Assembly (NCBI GenBank): GCA_964500775.1
Contig: CAZCQG010000067.1
Coordinates: 1-7,834 of the forward strand
Length of the DNA: 7,834 nt
From: CAZCQG01 sp964500775
GTDB taxonomy: Bacteria > Campylobacterota > Campylobacteria > Campylobacterales > CAZCQG01
Reading direction: 5' to 3'
The translations under genes were made by a program, and so were the position numbers. Below are positions 6,185 to 7,834 of the stretch, one piece after another. The first letter of the stretch is position 1. Each line of letters begins with the position of its first letter. A model generated the notes under the pieces. It was not told where the DNA came from. It did no database searches and saw only the letters and a list, made by a program, of their open reading frames with translations.

Positions 6185-7285
6185 ATGCTTCCGAAATTTC
6201 TCTTTCTCTCCGTCTTTCTCCTTTTTTTTGCCCTCTTTACGTATTACGGTATTAAACGCTTTATTTATAGACTACTACTTCCAAAACTCGCAATACGCCT
6301 ACTGACCGCTCTTGCTATCGTCAATTTTTTTCTCGTGGTCGCATATATGTTTTACAGGGGTTACGAAGAGAAAAGCGACTTATTGTTTTATACGCTATCT
6401 ATCGCCATTGGCTTTGGCTTTTTACTTTTTATATTTGCCCTCTCCTACGAACTCATAATTATTGCCCTTATCGCATTGAAACATTTAGCGTTCAAAAAAT
6501 ATGTCGACCTTGCGATCGTAACGCTCTTTTTCGCCACTCTCCTCTACGGCACGCTCAACCAACTACGCGGCACGGTGCTGACTGAAGTATCCATAGACCT
6601 TCCTATGCTTGATACACCTATAGATGCAGTTATGATAAGTGATTTACATATCGGGGGTTTGGTTGATTCTGCATATGTTTCGGACACCGTAGATAAAATT
6701 AATACCTTGCACCCCGATATGGTATTTTTAGTCGGCGACATCATAGACGATACTCCGAAAAACATACTCCAAACCGTTGATTTGCTGAAAAAAATAGAGG
6801 CAAAACAAGGTGTTTTTTTTGTTTTGGGGAATCACGAGATGTTCCATTCCCCTAAGTACTGGATGGAGTATTTTTCCAAAATCGGTTTCAATGTTCTTGT
6901 CAATCAAAACATAAAACTCCATATTAAGGGAGAAGAGATAAATATCGTAGGTCTAAGCGATATATTCGGCAAAGAGGATTTACAAATAGACGTAGCAAAG
7001 AGCTTTCAAGGAGCACAAGAGGGGACGACTATACTCCTCGCCCACCAGCCGCAAAGTATAGGGCTCCTGCAAAACCAAAAAGCCGATCTTGTTTTAAGCG
7101 GTCATACGCACGGCGGGCAAATTTATCCGTTTGGATACATTGTAAAACTCAAGCAACCCTTTATCTATGGTTTGCACGAGGTTGAAAACATCGGAAAAGT
7201 ATTCGTATCAAGCGGCGCCGGATTTTGGGGACCACCTATGCGGATAGGATCAAAAAGCGAAATAGTACATTTTCGACTCTATTAA
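6185..7285 (+). CDS. Membrane-anchored calcineurin-like metallophosphoesterase
   Basis: This 366-residue protein has an N-terminal membrane region followed by a catalytic domain (about 145-366). Four hydrophobic segments are seen near 4-22, 36-58, 66-98 (unusually long) and 106-122. The metal-binding motifs of the calcineurin-like superfamily are intact: SDLHIG (152-157), GDIIDD (184-189), GNHE (215-218), His287 in LLAHQP, and GHTHGGQ (306-312). The domain is closest in style to the YkuE/YaeI group, which acts on phosphoesters linked to lipids or the cell envelope; the actual substrate is unknown. The loops after segments 1 and 3 are rich in Lys and Arg, which would place the catalytic domain outside the cytoplasm if there are exactly four segments. 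The ATG lies 7 bases after the phosphodiesterase stop with only a weak AGAG upstream, so it probably depends on translation of the operon. A role in lipid A synthesis (LpxH or LpxG type) is possible but not shown. Confidence 0.88.
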   Translation: MLPKFLFLSVFLLFFALFTYYGIKRFIYRLLLPKLAIRLLTALAIVNFFLVVAYMFYRGYEEKSDLLFYTLSIAIGFGFLLFIFALSYELIIIALIALKHLAFKKYVDLAIVTLFFATLLYGTLNQLRGTVLTEVSIDLPMLDTPIDAVMISDLHIGGLVDSAYVSDTVDKINTLHPDMVFLVGDIIDDTPKNILQTVDLLKKIEAKQGVFFVLGNHEMFHSPKYWMEYFSKIGFNVLVNQNIKLHIKGEEINIVGLSDIFGKEDLQIDVAKSFQGAQEGTTILLAHQPQSIGLLQNQKADLVLSGHTHGGQIYPFGYIVKLKQPFIYGLHEVENIGKVFVSSGAGFWGPPMRIGSKSEIVHFRLY

Positions 7286-7303
7286 GTGCAACTCTAAAAG
7301 CCC
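7286..7303. other. 18-bp convergent intergenic gap
   Basis: The metallophosphoesterase and the YmdB-type gene meet here end to end. I looked for a stem followed by a T-run on both strands, including the flanking coding ends, and found only the 6-base palindrome CTTAAG at 7303-7308. No intrinsic terminator can be supported, so transcripts may overlap or end by another mechanism. Confidence 0.5.
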
Positions 7304-7834
7304 TTAAGATTCTACAAATGCGCGCTGCTCCATAAGGCGCTTAGGTTTATCGTAGATTTTAATTTTTCTTGCTTCTATACAGATTCCCTCACACAACTCA
7401 AAAACGACTATTTGCAATATCCTTTTACATTTTTCGGGAATATCGAATTTTCCGGGAAGTCCCGTCAAAAAGCGCCTCACCGGCGTAGAACTCTCCATCC
7501 CGATCACTCCGTCCCTACAACCGCTTAGACCCACGTCGCTTACAAAAAGTGTCCCTTTATCGATCGTCAGATCATCCGTCCCGATATGGGTGTGCGTCCC
7601 CAGTATCGCACTTACTTCCCCTTTGAGCATCGCAAACATCGCCCCTTTTTCACTTGTGGTTTCTGCGTGAAAATCGATAAATATGTTTTTTATCCCTTGC
7701 TCTTGCAATATGGAAACGACTTTTTTCGCCGCGATAAAGACATTATCAACTTGGGGCATACCGTAATGTCCCATCAGATTTACTACACCTAGCCGCTCTC
7801 CGGCTATTTCGTAGGTGTTCACTCCGATTCCCGG
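7304..7834 (-). CDS. ymdB: YmdB-type (TIGR00282) metallophosphoesterase, N-terminus cut by window edge
   Basis: The 176 C-terminal residues of this protein are present and the reading frame stays open to the right edge. The GTG at 7822 is internal, not the start: the residues before it (PGIG) continue the frame. Family signatures are IDFHAETTSEK with a metal-binding His (residue 56 of the fragment), GTHTHIGTDD with His81 and His83, and FVSDVGLSGCRDGVIGM. In Bacillus subtilis YmdB hydrolyses 2',3'-cyclic nucleotides and influences biofilm and motility decisions; this is family knowledge, not evidence of the role here. Full-length members have about 260-270 residues, so roughly 90 are missing, including the first Asp, Glu and Asn metal ligands. 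A basic tail, ARKIKIYDKPKRLMEQR, follows the core. The gene is convergent with the c-di-GMP operon and is not part of it. The symbol refers to the B. subtilis gene, not the unrelated E. coli ymdB. Confidence 0.92.
   Translation of the reverse strand, partial: PGIGVNTYEIAGERLGVVNLMGHYGMPQVDNVFIAAKKVVSILQEQGIKNIFIDFHAETTSEKGAMFAMLKGEVSAILGTHTHIGTDDLTIDKGTLFVSDVGLSGCRDGVIGMESSTPVRRFLTGLPGKFDIPEKCKRILQIVVFELCEGICIEARKIKIYDKPKRLMEQRAFVES

Noticed and set aside
7286..7330. Possible bidirectional terminator between the convergent genes
   Set aside because: Only the 6-base palindrome CTTAAG is present, with no stable stem and no T-run on either strand.
7304..7822. Treating the GTG at 7822 as the start of a complete 172-residue protein
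   Set aside because: The frame stays open to the window edge, and the family's N-terminal metal-binding region would be missing, so the gene is partial rather than short.

Overview
The window looks like chromosomal DNA of a Campylobacterota (epsilonproteobacterial) species, probably from a free-living Sulfurimonas/Sulfuricurvum-type lineage. The basis is moderate GC (low 40s percent by eye), dense packing with overlapping genes, and Aer-like PAS domains carrying an RHPD motif coupled to c-di-GMP enzymes. This placement rests on protein style only and is moderately confident. There are six protein genes, two of them cut by the window edges. I saw no RNA genes, insertion sequences, CRISPR arrays or prophage genes.

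Left block (1-2342, minus strand): a 636-residue thioredoxin-fold/(alpha/alpha)6-barrel protein of the DUF255 (YyaL/SSP411) family is followed, with a 4-base ATGA overlap, by a low-molecular-weight protein-tyrosine phosphatase that runs off the left edge. The two are probably co-transcribed and translationally coupled. A 99-bp AT-rich divergent spacer (2343-2441) separates this block from the next.

Centre block (2442-7285, plus strand): three tightly packed genes form a likely operon. The first is a soluble PAS-PAS-GGDEF diguanylate cyclase with an intact active site and an intact inhibitory I-site. The second, overlapping it by 8 bases, is a membrane-anchored protein with a periplasmic double-Cache-like sensor, two PAS domains and an HD-GYP c-di-GMP phosphodiesterase. 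The third, 7 bases further on, is a membrane-anchored calcineurin-like metallophosphoesterase. The synthesis and breakdown enzymes for c-di-GMP are therefore made together, and both read input through the same kind of PAS domain. All four PAS domains resemble the FAD-binding PAS of the Aer aerotaxis receptor, so redox or oxygen input is a reasonable hypothesis. The phosphodiesterase has an extra periplasmic ligand input.

Right edge (7304-7834, minus strand): the C-terminal two thirds of a YmdB-type (TIGR00282 family) metallophosphoesterase, convergent with the operon across an 18-bp gap.

Most of the window is recognisable housekeeping and signalling content. The part most worth a second look is the co-encoded cyclase/phosphodiesterase pair with four related PAS domains. 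I found no clearly novel system beyond it.
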